Shown here in pieces: positions 15,592 through 21,268 of a stretch of DNA of 21,268 nucleotides. Location: contig JAEYOU010000682.1 of NCBI GenBank assembly GCA_023411405.1, positions 1 through 21,268 of the forward strand, in the 5' to 3' direction. Made by a program: the position numbers and the translations under genes. Numbering within the stretch: the first letter of the stretch is position 1; every line of letters starts with the position of its first letter. The DNA comes from Pseudomonadota bacterium (GTDB lineage Bacteria; Myxococcota; Myxococcia; Myxococcales; Anaeromyxobacteraceae). Below the pieces are notes generated by a model. It was given only the letters and a program-made list of their open reading frames with translations, was not told the origin of the DNA and did not search any database.

Positions 15592-16296
15592 CTACTTCTT
15601 CTTCTTCTCCGGCTCCGCCTTCTTCTCGACCACGCGCTTCTGGCCCTTCACGGCCGTGTTCACGAAGAGCAGGCCGTCCGCGTGGCCGGGGACCGCGCCC
15701 GAGACGAGCAGGAGGTTCTTGTCGGCCTCGACGCCCATCACGGTCAGGTTCTGGATCGTGACGTTGTCGTGCCCGTACTGGCCGGGGAGGTGCTTGCCCT
15801 TCCACACCTTGCCCGGCGTCTTGCGCTGTCCGATCGCGCCGATGTGCCGGTGGTGCTCGTGGGAGGTGGAGCTGTCGCGCGCGGCGCCCTTCATCCCCCA
15901 CTTCTTGAAGACGCCGGCGAAGCCGCGGCCCTTGGTGACGCCCGAGACGTCGATCCGCTGGTCGAGCTTGAAGACCTTGTCGACCGTGACGACGTCACCG
16001 GCCTTGAGGTCGCCGAGCAGCTTCGCGTCCTTCACGCGCACCTCCTTGAGGTGGCGGAAGATGCCCGTGCCGGCCTTCTTGAAGACGCCGACCTCCGCGC
16101 GCGTGAGCCGCTTCGCGTGCTTCTCGTCCACGGGGCCGAACCCCAGCACGAGCGCGTCGTAGCCGTCCTTCTCGGCCGTCTTGCGCCGCACGACCGTGCA
16201 CGGCCCAGCCTCGAGCACGGTCACCGGGACGCAGTCGCCCTCGGCCGTGAAGATCTGCGTCATCCCTACCTTTTTCGCCAGCAGTCCCGTCGTCAT
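15592..16296 (-). CDS. rplC: 50S ribosomal protein L3
   Basis: L3 is an early assembly protein of the 50S subunit whose central loop reaches the peptidyl-transferase centre. The 234 residues start MTTGLLAKKVGMTQIF and include VTKGRGFAGVFKKWG, the loop with GAIGQRKTPGKVWKGKHLPG (its Gln matches the one methylated by PrmB in E. coli) and NLLLVSGAVPGHADGLLFV. The C-terminus adds a lysine-rich tail (KKAEPEKKKK) absent from E. coli L3. The ATG at 16296 has GAGGA upstream. No other S10-operon gene is near it: rplD, rplW and rpsJ are absent here, so this is a stand-alone copy with its own promoter and leader hairpin. Confidence 0.97.
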   Translation of the reverse strand: MTTGLLAKKVGMTQIFTAEGDCVPVTVLEAGPCTVVRRKTAEKDGYDALVLGFGPVDEKHAKRLTRAEVGVFKKAGTGIFRHLKEVRVKDAKLLGDLKAGDVVTVDKVFKLDQRIDVSGVTKGRGFAGVFKKWGMKGAARDSSTSHEHHRHIGAIGQRKTPGKVWKGKHLPGQYGHDNVTIQNLTVMGVEADKNLLLVSGAVPGHADGLLFVNTAVKGQKRVVEKKAEPEKKKK

Positions 16297-16311
16297 GGAT
16301 TCCTCGCATTG

Positions 16312-16343
16312 GTCCGCCGCGCGTCGTACGGGCCGCGGAGGAC
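16312..16343 (-). promoter_or_regulatory. Leader hairpin in the rplC 5' UTR
   Basis: The expected 60-nt rplC leader contains a 10-bp stem with one G-T pair (16312-16321 with 16334-16343) and a 12-nt loop. It ends shortly before the ribosome site. Ribosomal-protein genes are often controlled by such leaders, but I cannot show that this one binds a protein. Confidence 0.35.
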
Positions 16344-16362
16344 GTGCCGTTGAAGGGGCGAG

Positions 16363-16391
16363 CTTCTACCCGTCCGCGGGCGGCCTGTCAA
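16363..16391 (-). promoter_or_regulatory. Predicted promoter of rplC
   Basis: A perfect -35 TTGACA (16386-16391), a 17-bp spacer and a -10 TAGAAG (16363-16368) precede rplC on the minus strand, with initiation near 16356. This supports independent transcription of the lone L3 gene rather than read-through from the kinase-like gene upstream. Confidence 0.7.
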
Positions 16392-16459
16392 GGCAAACCC
16401 CGAACATCCCGGGTCTTTCCCGTGAACGAGCCCGCGTCCGCGCCCCGGGCCGAGCGCGC

Positions 16460-17197
16460 CTACGGATGCGCCGTCGGCGCCTGCCCCGGCTCGGAGGCGT
16501 AGTCCGCCGCCTCCGCCGGCAGCGAGAGGACCAGCCCGCCACCGTCGACGGCGAGCGATCCGCCGAGCGTCGCCGCGATCCGGCGGGCCATCGGCAGCGA
16601 CAGCGATCGCCCCTTGGGGTCGCCCTGCACGCCCTTCCTCGGATCCTCGAGGGAGCTGGGCGTGGACGGAGCGCCCTCGAACCGCAGCTCGAGCCGGCCC
16701 GCGGCCGCGCGCGCCGTGACCCGCACCACCGTGCCGTCGCGACCCGCCGCTCCGAGCAGCGCCTCCACGGCGCGGTCGAGCAGCGTCCGATCGACGTTCA
16801 CCACGGCGTCCGGCGCCACCTCCAGGACCGGGTCGACGAGCTCGAGCGCGCGCCGCCCGGCCACCTCCTCCAGCAGGCCGCGCAGCGGGACCGGCTCGGC
16901 GCGCATGGCGATCCCGCGCGCGTCGAGCCGCTCGGACAGGAAGTGGTCCTCGACGAGCTGGCGTACACGGCCGAGGGAGCGGAGGCACATCGCCGTGAGC
17001 TTCTCGCCACGCGCCCCGCCGCGCTCCTCGGGCGCCATGCGCGCGAGGAGCTCCGCCGACCAGAGGGCCGTCGAGAGCGGGTTCCGGACCTCGTGCGCGA
17101 CGAAGCCCAGGTAGTCGCCACGCGACTCCTCGGAGTCGGCCCCACCGCCTGCGGCACGTTCCTTCTCTGGCTTCATCTCCGGGCGCCCACCCTCCAT
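16460..17197 (-). CDS. Histidine-kinase-like protein with a degenerate ATPase domain
   Basis: The 245-residue protein has no membrane segment or sensory domain and is probably cytoplasmic. A HisKA dimerisation/phosphoacceptor domain is clear at about 27-85, with H35 in FVAHEVRNPLSTAL. The HATPase_c part (about 115-240) is eroded. The N-box Asn is replaced (VEALLGAAG), no DxGxG G1 box is present (RFEGAPST instead), and only a G2-like stretch (RSLSLPMARRIAATLGGSLAV) remains. It probably cannot bind ATP normally and may be a phosphotransfer or scaffold protein, comparable in principle to ChpT-type proteins. The ATG at 17197 has AAGG 9 nt upstream; an ATG at 17176 is possible. It diverges from the rpoH-like gene, suggesting but not proving a regulatory link. 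Confidence 0.8.
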   Translation of the reverse strand: MEGGRPEMKPEKERAAGGGADSEESRGDYLGFVAHEVRNPLSTALWSAELLARMAPEERGGARGEKLTAMCLRSLGRVRQLVEDHFLSERLDARGIAMRAEPVPLRGLLEEVAGRRALELVDPVLEVAPDAVVNVDRTLLDRAVEALLGAAGRDGTVVRVTARAAAGRLELRFEGAPSTPSSLEDPRKGVQGDPKGRSLSLPMARRIAATLGGSLAVDGGGLVLSLPAEAADYASEPGQAPTAHP

Positions 17198-17257
17198 GAC
17201 GCTACACCTTGGGGAGACGGGCGGCCGTCCGCAAGTGGGGTACCGCCGGACTCGCAC

Positions 17258-17333
17258 GTAATTCTTACAGCTCGGAATCGCCTGGAAACAGGGCCTCCGC
17301 CAGGGACACCTAGAACTATTACAGGCTGCAGCC
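17258..17333. repeat. Cluster of short palindromes between the kinase-like and rpoH-like genes
   Basis: The 252-bp divergent intergenic region holds three short symmetric elements: GTAATTCTTAC (17258-17268), CCTGGAAACAGG (17281-17292) and the perfect palindrome GGCTGCAGCC (17324-17333). TTACAG also occurs twice in the same orientation (17265-17270 and 17319-17324). They lie 70-145 bp upstream of the -24/-12 promoter, where activator sites for sigma-54 promoters usually fall. No binding protein can be named from the sequence. Confidence 0.35.
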
Positions 17334-17401
17334 AGGAGGCCCGGTGGTCGCCCCACAGCCAACCAAGCGTAATCAGGGCGTTCCCCGTTCGGGATCACCT
17401 C

Positions 17402-17415
17402 GGCACACCCGTTGC
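17402..17415 (+). promoter_or_regulatory. Predicted sigma-54 (-24/-12) promoter of the rpoH-like gene
   Basis: GGCAC at 17402-17406 and TTGCT at 17412-17416 place the invariant GG (17402-17403) and GC (17414-17415) exactly 10 bp apart, the sigma-54 spacing. Only the first T of the TGGCAC consensus differs (C). Transcription would start near 17427, leaving about 23 nt and a GGAGG site before the ATG at 17450. No sigma-70 boxes of similar quality are seen in this interval. Confidence 0.65.
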
Positions 17416-17449
17416 TTCCTGATAGCCTTGGCTCCCAACGGAGGAATGA

Positions 17450-18373
17450 ATGAAGCGCGCAACGTTCGGCACCTCGGGCACCTCTCTCGACGTCTACCTC
17501 TCGGAGATCAACCGCTTCCCGTTGCTCTCCGTCGCCGAGGAGCAGGAGCTCGCGCGCCGCTTCCGCGATCAGGGCGACACGCGCGCCGCGCACCGGCTCG
17601 TCACCGCCAACCTCCGGTTCGTGGTGAAGGTCTCGTACGAGTACCGCTCGTACGGCTTCCGCATGGCCGACCTCATCCAGGAGGGCAACATCGGCCTCAT
17701 GAAGGCGGTGCAGAAGTTCGATCCGGACAAGGGCATCCGGCTCATCTCGTACGCGGTCTGGTGGATCCGCGCGTACATCCAGAACTTCATCCTCAAGTCC
17801 TGGTCGCTCGTGAAGCTCGGGACCACGCAGGCCCAGCGAAAGCTCTTCTTCTCGCTCGCCCGGACCAAGCGCGAGATGGACCGCTCCTCGGTCGAGCAGG
17901 GCGCCGACTCGGACAGCCACGACGCGGACAAGGTCGCCAAGAAGCTCCGGGTGAAGACGGGTGAGGTCCGGGAGATGGAGCAGCGGATGGACGGCCGCGA
18001 CCTCTCCCTCGACGCGCCGATGGGCGACGACGGCTCGCACAGCCACGTCGACTTCGTGGCCTCCGGCAACCCGACGCAGGACGAGGAGCTCTCCGGCGCC
18101 GAGGAGGCGCAGATGGTCTCCGGCCGCGTCGTCGAGGCGCTGGCCCGGCTCGACGCCCGCGAGCGGTACATCATCGAGCAGCGGGTGATGGCCGAGCGGC
18201 CGCTCACGCTCAAGGAGCTCGGCGAGCACTTCGGCTTCTCGCGCGAGCGCGCCCGGCAGCTCGAGATCCGCGCGAAGGAGAAGCTGCGGAACGAGCTGCA
18301 CGCCCTCGCCGCCGAGATCGACTGGCCGACGGACGGGAAGCCCGTGGAGATCGACGACCGGCTGATCGCCTGA
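17450..18373 (+). CDS. rpoH: RpoH (sigma-32)-family RNA polymerase sigma factor
   Basis: This alternative sigma factor directs RNA polymerase, by family to heat-shock-type promoters. Region 1.2 is near SLDVYLSEINRFPLLS, and region 2 runs from LVTANLRFVVKVSYEYRSYG through MADLIQEGNIGLMKAVQKFDP to YAVWWIRAYIQNFIL (101-115). The diagnostic RpoH box is QRKLFFSLARTKR (129-141). Region 4 has the helix-turn-helix LTLKELGEHFGFSRERARQLE at about 252-272. Between them lies an Asp/Ser/His-rich linker (147-160). The 307 residues fit the family. The ATG at 17450 has GGAGG 5 nt upstream; an out-of-frame ATG at 17446 is ignored. Myxococcota have several RpoH-like factors, some developmental (SigB, SigC), so the classical heat-shock role is inferred. 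Confidence 0.92.
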   Translation: MKRATFGTSGTSLDVYLSEINRFPLLSVAEEQELARRFRDQGDTRAAHRLVTANLRFVVKVSYEYRSYGFRMADLIQEGNIGLMKAVQKFDPDKGIRLISYAVWWIRAYIQNFILKSWSLVKLGTTQAQRKLFFSLARTKREMDRSSVEQGADSDSHDADKVAKKLRVKTGEVREMEQRMDGRDLSLDAPMGDDGSHSHVDFVASGNPTQDEELSGAEEAQMVSGRVVEALARLDARERYIIEQRVMAERPLTLKELGEHFGFSRERARQLEIRAKEKLRNELHALAAEIDWPTDGKPVEIDDRLIA

Positions 18374-18399
18374 GCCGTGCGGACCCGAGAACGCCGCCG

Positions 18400-18437
18400 G
18401 GGCCACCCACCGCCCTCGCCGCGTGTTCGAGTGGCCC
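18400..18437. terminator. Possible hairpin between the rpoH-like gene and the cytochrome cluster
   Basis: The 69-bp convergent gap contains a perfect 7-bp inverted repeat (18400-18406 with 18431-18437) separated by a 24-nt loop. It sits where a shared terminator would be expected. The long loop and missing T-run make the assignment weak. Confidence 0.35.
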
Positions 18438-18442
18438 GGGGC

Positions 18443-18772
18443 TCAGCGGTCTGCGGCGGGCGGCTCCGCGCCGGCCCGCGCCGCGGGCTTCGCCGCGGCG
18501 GCCGCGTCCGCCTTCCGCGCGAACGGCCGCCGCGCGAGATCCCACAGGTGCTTGCCGAGCACGAGGAACCCCGCGGCCGGCATGAACATGAGGAACGTGA
18601 CGCCCAGGATCGGCACGAGCGCCAGCGCCACGACCATCGGGATGCGCCGCCACTCGCCGGGGCCGGGGGGAAGCCGGTCGCCGTCTCGCTGCACGGGCTC
18701 GAGCGCCCAGCGCGACGGGTTCAGGTAGTAGCCGCCTGGGACGGGGCTCCCCCCGTGGAACCGCTCGCTCAT
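18443..18772 (-). CDS. Small membrane protein at the end of the cytochrome operon
   Basis: I do not recognise a named family. The 109-residue protein has a hydrophilic N-terminus with Gly/Pro-rich segments and YYLNPSRWALEP, one long or two short membrane helices at about 44-74 (MVVALALVPILGVTFLMFMP), and a basic then Ala/Pro-rich C-terminal tail. It has no heme-binding CXXCH. Its ATG overlaps the stop of the b-type cytochrome by 4 bp (ATGA), so it is very probably translated with it and could be an accessory or assembly subunit of the same membrane complex. Confidence 0.75.
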   Translation of the reverse strand: MSERFHGGSPVPGGYYLNPSRWALEPVQRDGDRLPPGPGEWRRIPMVVALALVPILGVTFLMFMPAAGFLVLGKHLWDLARRPFARKADAAAAAKPAARAGAEPPAADR

Positions 18773-19569
18773 CGCTCGCCCTCCCCGCGCGGCTCCCCGC
18801 CGGAGGGCGCCGCTGGCGCGTGCGCGTCCTCCTCGGACGGCGGCGGCCGGCCCTCGAGGCGGGCGAGCTCCAGCGGGTGCTCGTGCTCGTACCGCTCGCG
18901 CGACATCCTCCCGGTGAAGATCACCTTGTCGATCGGGAAGGTCTCCGGGTTCAGGTGCACGTTGAACATGTGCCAGAACGTGATCACCATCAGCGCCATC
19001 AGGCCCTCGTTCGAGTGGGCCATCTTGGCGGCCGGGATGAGCACGCCGGGGAAGAGCGCGGTGATCTGAAGGGGGAAGGCGAGCACGAAGCCGGTCGTGA
19101 TCATGATCACGTTGCCCATGACCAGGCCCCAGTACTCGAACTTCTCCTTGTACGAGAACCGGTCGTAGAGCGGCTGCCGGTCCGTCCCGAGGTAGTGGCG
19201 GAGCTGCCGGAAGACGTCCTCGAAGTCCTTCCTCGTCGGCATCATCGAGAACGGCCGCGACCTCGTGAGCATGCCCGCGAGCGCGGACGCGAAGTGGATC
19301 ACCGTCACGATGGCGAGCGTGTAGCCGGCCAGGTGGTGGATGAGCCGGGTCTGGTCGATGCCGCCGAGCGCGCCGACGAGCACCTCCGCCCAGCGGTGCG
19401 TGTAGAACTTCTGCGGGAAGCCGGTGAGGCAGAGCGTGACGAACAGCACCATCACCAGCACGTGCTCGATCCGCTGCGCGCGGCTGAACCGGACGATGTA
19501 CGGCTGCGCGGCCCTCGTCCGCTCGTCCGGCCCGGCCCCGGCGGCGGGCGTCTTCGGGTCTCCGCTCAT
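18769..19569 (-). CDS. Membrane b-type cytochrome (Ni/Fe-hydrogenase/FDH-gamma type, CbcB-like)
   Basis: A 266-residue integral membrane diheme b-type cytochrome is predicted, which would oxidise menaquinol (or reduce quinone) and pass electrons to the c-type partner. Four hydrophobic helices lie at about 36-53, 80-100, 146-168 and 182-204. They carry candidate axial histidines H36, H78/H79, H92, H185, H200 and H205, with HMFNVHLNPE after the last helix, as in formate-dehydrogenase gamma and related subunits. The cytosolic tail is Pro/Glu-rich. The ATG at 19569 overlaps the stop of the seven-heme gene by 4 bp, and the stop overlaps the small membrane gene by 4 bp. The pairing of a seven-heme c-type with a b-type cytochrome resembles Geobacter CbcBA, an analogy and not proof of direction or acceptor. 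Confidence 0.88.
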   Translation of the reverse strand: MSGDPKTPAAGAGPDERTRAAQPYIVRFSRAQRIEHVLVMVLFVTLCLTGFPQKFYTHRWAEVLVGALGGIDQTRLIHHLAGYTLAIVTVIHFASALAGMLTRSRPFSMMPTRKDFEDVFRQLRHYLGTDRQPLYDRFSYKEKFEYWGLVMGNVIMITTGFVLAFPLQITALFPGVLIPAAKMAHSNEGLMALMVITFWHMFNVHLNPETFPIDKVIFTGRMSRERYEHEHPLELARLEGRPPPSEEDAHAPAAPSGGEPRGEGER

Positions 19570-20450
19570 GGCCTCTTCTTCCTCGCGGACCGCCAGACGT
19601 GCAGCCCGATCTGGAGCAGGAGGCCGCCCATCATGAACGGGATCATGAACCGGTAGAACTGGAGCACCGCCCAGACCGCCGGCGCGCGCTTCGGCGAGGG
19701 CTCCCAGTGCGAGAGCCACGCCTGCGGGAACATCGGCGGCGCGCCCTCGTGGCAGCGCTGGCAGGTCTGGAGCAGGTTGGCGGCGATCACGCGCGAGCCC
19801 GGGTCGTCGGTCTTCCGGATGTCGTGCACGCCGTGGCAGTCGGTGCAGGTCGCGGCGAGGCGCGTCCGCTCGTCCGCCGCCCCCTCGCGCTGGAACGTGG
19901 TGACCATGCCGTGGAAGTCGGCGAGGTAGGTGTCAACCACGTTTGTGGAGATGCCGTACTTCTTCATCCGCTTCTCGTCGGTGTGGCAGCTCCCGCAGAG
20001 GCGCGGCGTCTGGAGCGCGAGCCGGGCGGCCGACGTGTCCACGGTCCGGTGCACGTCGTGGCACTCGCTGCACACGGGAAGGTCCGGGTTCCCCGGCGCG
20101 CGCCCGTGGACGCTGCCCGCGAAGGTCTCCGCGACCTGGTCGTGGCAGCTCGCGCACACCTCGGAGTTCTTCTTCGAGAGCGCGTGGCGCGTCGGGACCG
20201 AGAGCTCGCCGGTGGCGTGGTCCGGGGTCATCCCGGCGTGGCAGTCGGTGCACGACATGCCCTGCTGGGCGTGCACCGAGGCCTGGAACTGCTTGCCGTC
20301 CACGAAGAGTGGGACGGAGCCGCCGCCCGGGAGGTCGGCGGTCATCGCCGGATCGCCGTGGCACTCGAGGCAGGCCGCGTCACCCTCCGCGGCCAGCGCC
20401 GGCGCCACGACCCCGAGCAGCGCAAGGACTGGGAGAAGATGTCGGAGCAT
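19566..20450 (-). CDS. Seven-heme membrane-anchored cytochrome c (CbcA-like)
   Basis: The 294-residue precursor has a Sec signal peptide (1-20, LLPVLALLGVVAPALA). Seven CXXCH heme sites have Cys pairs at 27/30, 67/70, 99/102, 127/130, 152/155, 202/205 and 230/233. A C-terminal membrane helix at about 259-284 (ending in H284) is followed by a basic RSARKKRP tail. The hemes would face the periplasm and take electrons from the adjacent b-type cytochrome. Additional His residues such as H60, H89, H115, H134, H180 and H209 could be distal ligands. The ATG at 20450 has no clear ribosome site, and the gene lies 181 bp after the triheme gene, so it may be expressed differently from the genes before it. 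Confidence 0.9.
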   Translation of the reverse strand: MLRHLLPVLALLGVVAPALAAEGDAACLECHGDPAMTADLPGGGSVPLFVDGKQFQASVHAQQGMSCTDCHAGMTPDHATGELSVPTRHALSKKNSEVCASCHDQVAETFAGSVHGRAPGNPDLPVCSECHDVHRTVDTSAARLALQTPRLCGSCHTDEKRMKKYGISTNVVDTYLADFHGMVTTFQREGAADERTRLAATCTDCHGVHDIRKTDDPGSRVIAANLLQTCQRCHEGAPPMFPQAWLSHWEPSPKRAPAVWAVLQFYRFMIPFMMGGLLLQIGLHVWRSARKKRP

Positions 20451-20470
20451 GGGATGGCGGCGACACGCGG

Positions 20471-20497
20471 CGGCGCGTCAATTCGCGCAGCGCGCCG
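20471..20497 (-). other. Hairpin upstream of the seven-heme cytochrome gene
   Basis: The 181-bp gap between the triheme and seven-heme genes contains a perfect 7-bp inverted repeat (20471-20477 with 20491-20497) with a 13-nt loop, ending about 20 bp before the seven-heme start codon. A TTGACG sits in the right arm region, but no partner -10 box is convincing. It could influence translation of a gene that lacks a good ribosome site. Confidence 0.25.
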
Positions 20498-20631
20498 ACG
20501 GAGCCATCCTTACCAGGGGAGGCCTGCGAAGTCCACGCGCAGAGGTCCAGGATCACGCGCGAAAACCCTGCGCACGCGCTCCCACTCCGCGTGTGCCGGG
20601 AGCGCAAATTCCGCGCCCCCGGGGCCTCGCG

Positions 20632-20982
20632 TCACTCCGCGTGGCAGTTCTCGCACCCGTCTTCGAAGGCGAACGCCGTCTTTCCCTTCGAGTGGCAGGC
20701 GCCGCAGGACTGACCCTGGTCCATCTTCTCGTGGGTCATCGCGTCCTTCTTCCGCGCGGACTCCCTCAGCATCGGGAAGAGGCGCGGGTGGCAGGCGAGG
20801 CACGAGGGCTTCGCCGCGTCCACGTGCGACTCGTGGTTGAACGTCACCTGCCCCGGGCTGTCCTCGCCCTTGGGGACGAGGATGGGCTTCGGGAGCCTGG
20901 GGAGGTCGGCGGCGGCGACGGCGGCCGCGCCCAGGAGCACGAACAGCGCGGCGAACGCGAGGTGGGTTCGATGGAGGCGCAT
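20632..20982 (-). CDS. Periplasmic triheme c7-type cytochrome
   Basis: The 116-residue precursor has a signal peptide (1-25, cleavage around VAAA-D). The mature part has three CXXCH sites (C61-H65, C93-H97, C110-H114) and histidines H50, H53 and H84 placed as the distal ligands, giving three bis-His hemes. The pattern VTFNHESHV, then CLACH, MTHEKM, CGACH, AFAFEDGCENCH is that of the c(7)-type triheme domain related to Geobacter PpcA-like periplasmic carriers. It would shuttle electrons from the inner-membrane complex toward outer acceptors. The ATG at 20982 has AAGG 8 nt upstream and follows the GcvH-like stop by 11 bases. Confidence 0.92.
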   Translation of the reverse strand: MRLHRTHLAFAALFVLLGAAAVAAADLPRLPKPILVPKGEDSPGQVTFNHESHVDAAKPSCLACHPRLFPMLRESARKKDAMTHEKMDQGQSCGACHSKGKTAFAFEDGCENCHAE

Positions 20983-20993
20983 GCAGATCCCTT

Positions 20994-21268
20994 CTAGCTC
21001 AGGAAGTACTCACGGGCGAGGGCGTCCCACTCGTCGCCGGCGATGGTCTTGGCGATCCCCGTGATCGGCGCGCCGCCGTCCTGGAGGACCAGGCCGAGCT
21101 CCGGGTTCATCCGGCGCGCGAGCCCCTCGGAGACGTCCTCGAGCAGCCGGTGGGCGGCGGAGCCGGTGAGGAGCTGCCGGAGGTTCGCGGCGAGGCGCGG
21201 CGCACGCACGCGGAAGAGCCAGCCCGCGCCGTAGGGATCGTCCGGCGCCGGCGGCGCGGTGTTGACCG
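20994..21268 (-). CDS. GcvH-like (lipoyl-domain) protein, N-terminal part outside the window
   Basis: Only the last 90 residues are visible. They open with VNTAPPAPDDPYGAGWLFRV, which matches the end of glycine-cleavage H proteins (VN...PYG-GW). Unlike a classical GcvH, which ends soon after, this protein continues about 70 residues (RLAANLRQLLTG, then RRMNPELGLVLQDGGAPITGIAKTI) and stops after REYFLS. The lipoyl-lysine region lies off the window, so lipoylation cannot be judged. Only 11 bases separate it from the triheme cytochrome gene, suggesting one operon. A role in redox or lipoate-linked metabolism rather than glycine cleavage is an inference from context. Confidence 0.65.
   Translation of the reverse strand, partial: VNTAPPAPDDPYGAGWLFRVRAPRLAANLRQLLTGSAAHRLLEDVSEGLARRMNPELGLVLQDGGAPITGIAKTIAGDEWDALAREYFLS

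Noticed and set aside
17233..17248. A T-box-like core (GGGGTACCGCC) upstream of the rpoH-like gene.
   Set aside because: It lacks the rest of the T-box consensus, the specifier stem and a terminator, and the downstream gene is not an amino acid or synthetase gene.
17198..18406. A longer form of the kinase-like protein reading back through the rpoH-like gene.
   Set aside because: The added stretch is antisense to a clear sigma factor and has no domain; an ATG with an acceptable ribosome site exists at 17197.
20380..20607. A 75-codon minus-strand ORF in the gap before the seven-heme gene.
   Set aside because: It overlaps the start of the cytochrome gene out of frame, has no ribosome site or domain, and reads as G+C-driven low complexity.

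Overview
This 21.3 kb window is very G+C-rich (near 70 % by eye, with strong G/C bias at third codon positions). It looks like chromosomal DNA of a Myxococcota bacterium, most likely Anaeromyxobacter or a close relative. The reasons are a multiheme c-type cytochrome module, an IF-3 that runs past its normal C-terminus as in Myxococcus DsgA, and a sigma-32-type factor behind a -24/-12 promoter. The genus is an inference; no marker such as 16S is present. I see no insertion sequence, prophage, CRISPR array or other sign of recent transfer.

Layout. Positions 1-10316 are on the minus strand. In the direction of transcription they hold tRNA-Val(GAC), thrS, leuA, leuC, leuD, ilvB, ilvN, ilvC and infC (its 3' end is off the left edge). 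A complete leucine/BCAA block therefore lies between thrS and infC, which are adjacent in many bacteria. Positions 10381-13545, also minus strand, hold a VOC (glyoxalase I-like) protein overlapping a glyoxalase II-type metallo-hydrolase, then an exported FlgT/LPP20-like protein, then a PgsA-type phosphatidyltransferase. Positions 13656-15509 (plus) are typA/bipA, converging through a shared hairpin on a stand-alone rplC (ribosomal protein L3, minus). Positions 16460-18373 are a divergent pair: a histidine-kinase-like protein with an eroded ATPase domain (minus) and an RpoH-family sigma factor (plus). Positions 18443-21268 (minus) are a respiratory module: a partial GcvH-like protein, a triheme c7-type cytochrome, a seven-heme membrane-anchored cytochrome c, a b-type cytochrome and a small membrane protein.

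How the genes work together. LeuA, LeuC and LeuD make 2-oxoisocaproate precursors from the 2-oxoisovalerate supplied by IlvB, IlvN and IlvC, so the block covers most of leucine and valine/isoleucine synthesis (ilvD, leuB and ilvE are absent here). The cytochrome genes are joined by 4-bp start/stop overlaps and probably form a quinol-to-periplasm electron conduit resembling Geobacter CbcBA. The best places to look for something new are the thrS-leu-ilv-infC arrangement with its hairpins and a 13-codon Leu/Ile-rich ORF, the sigma-54-type promoter of the rpoH-like gene beside a probable pseudokinase, and the GcvH-like protein leading the cytochrome cluster.
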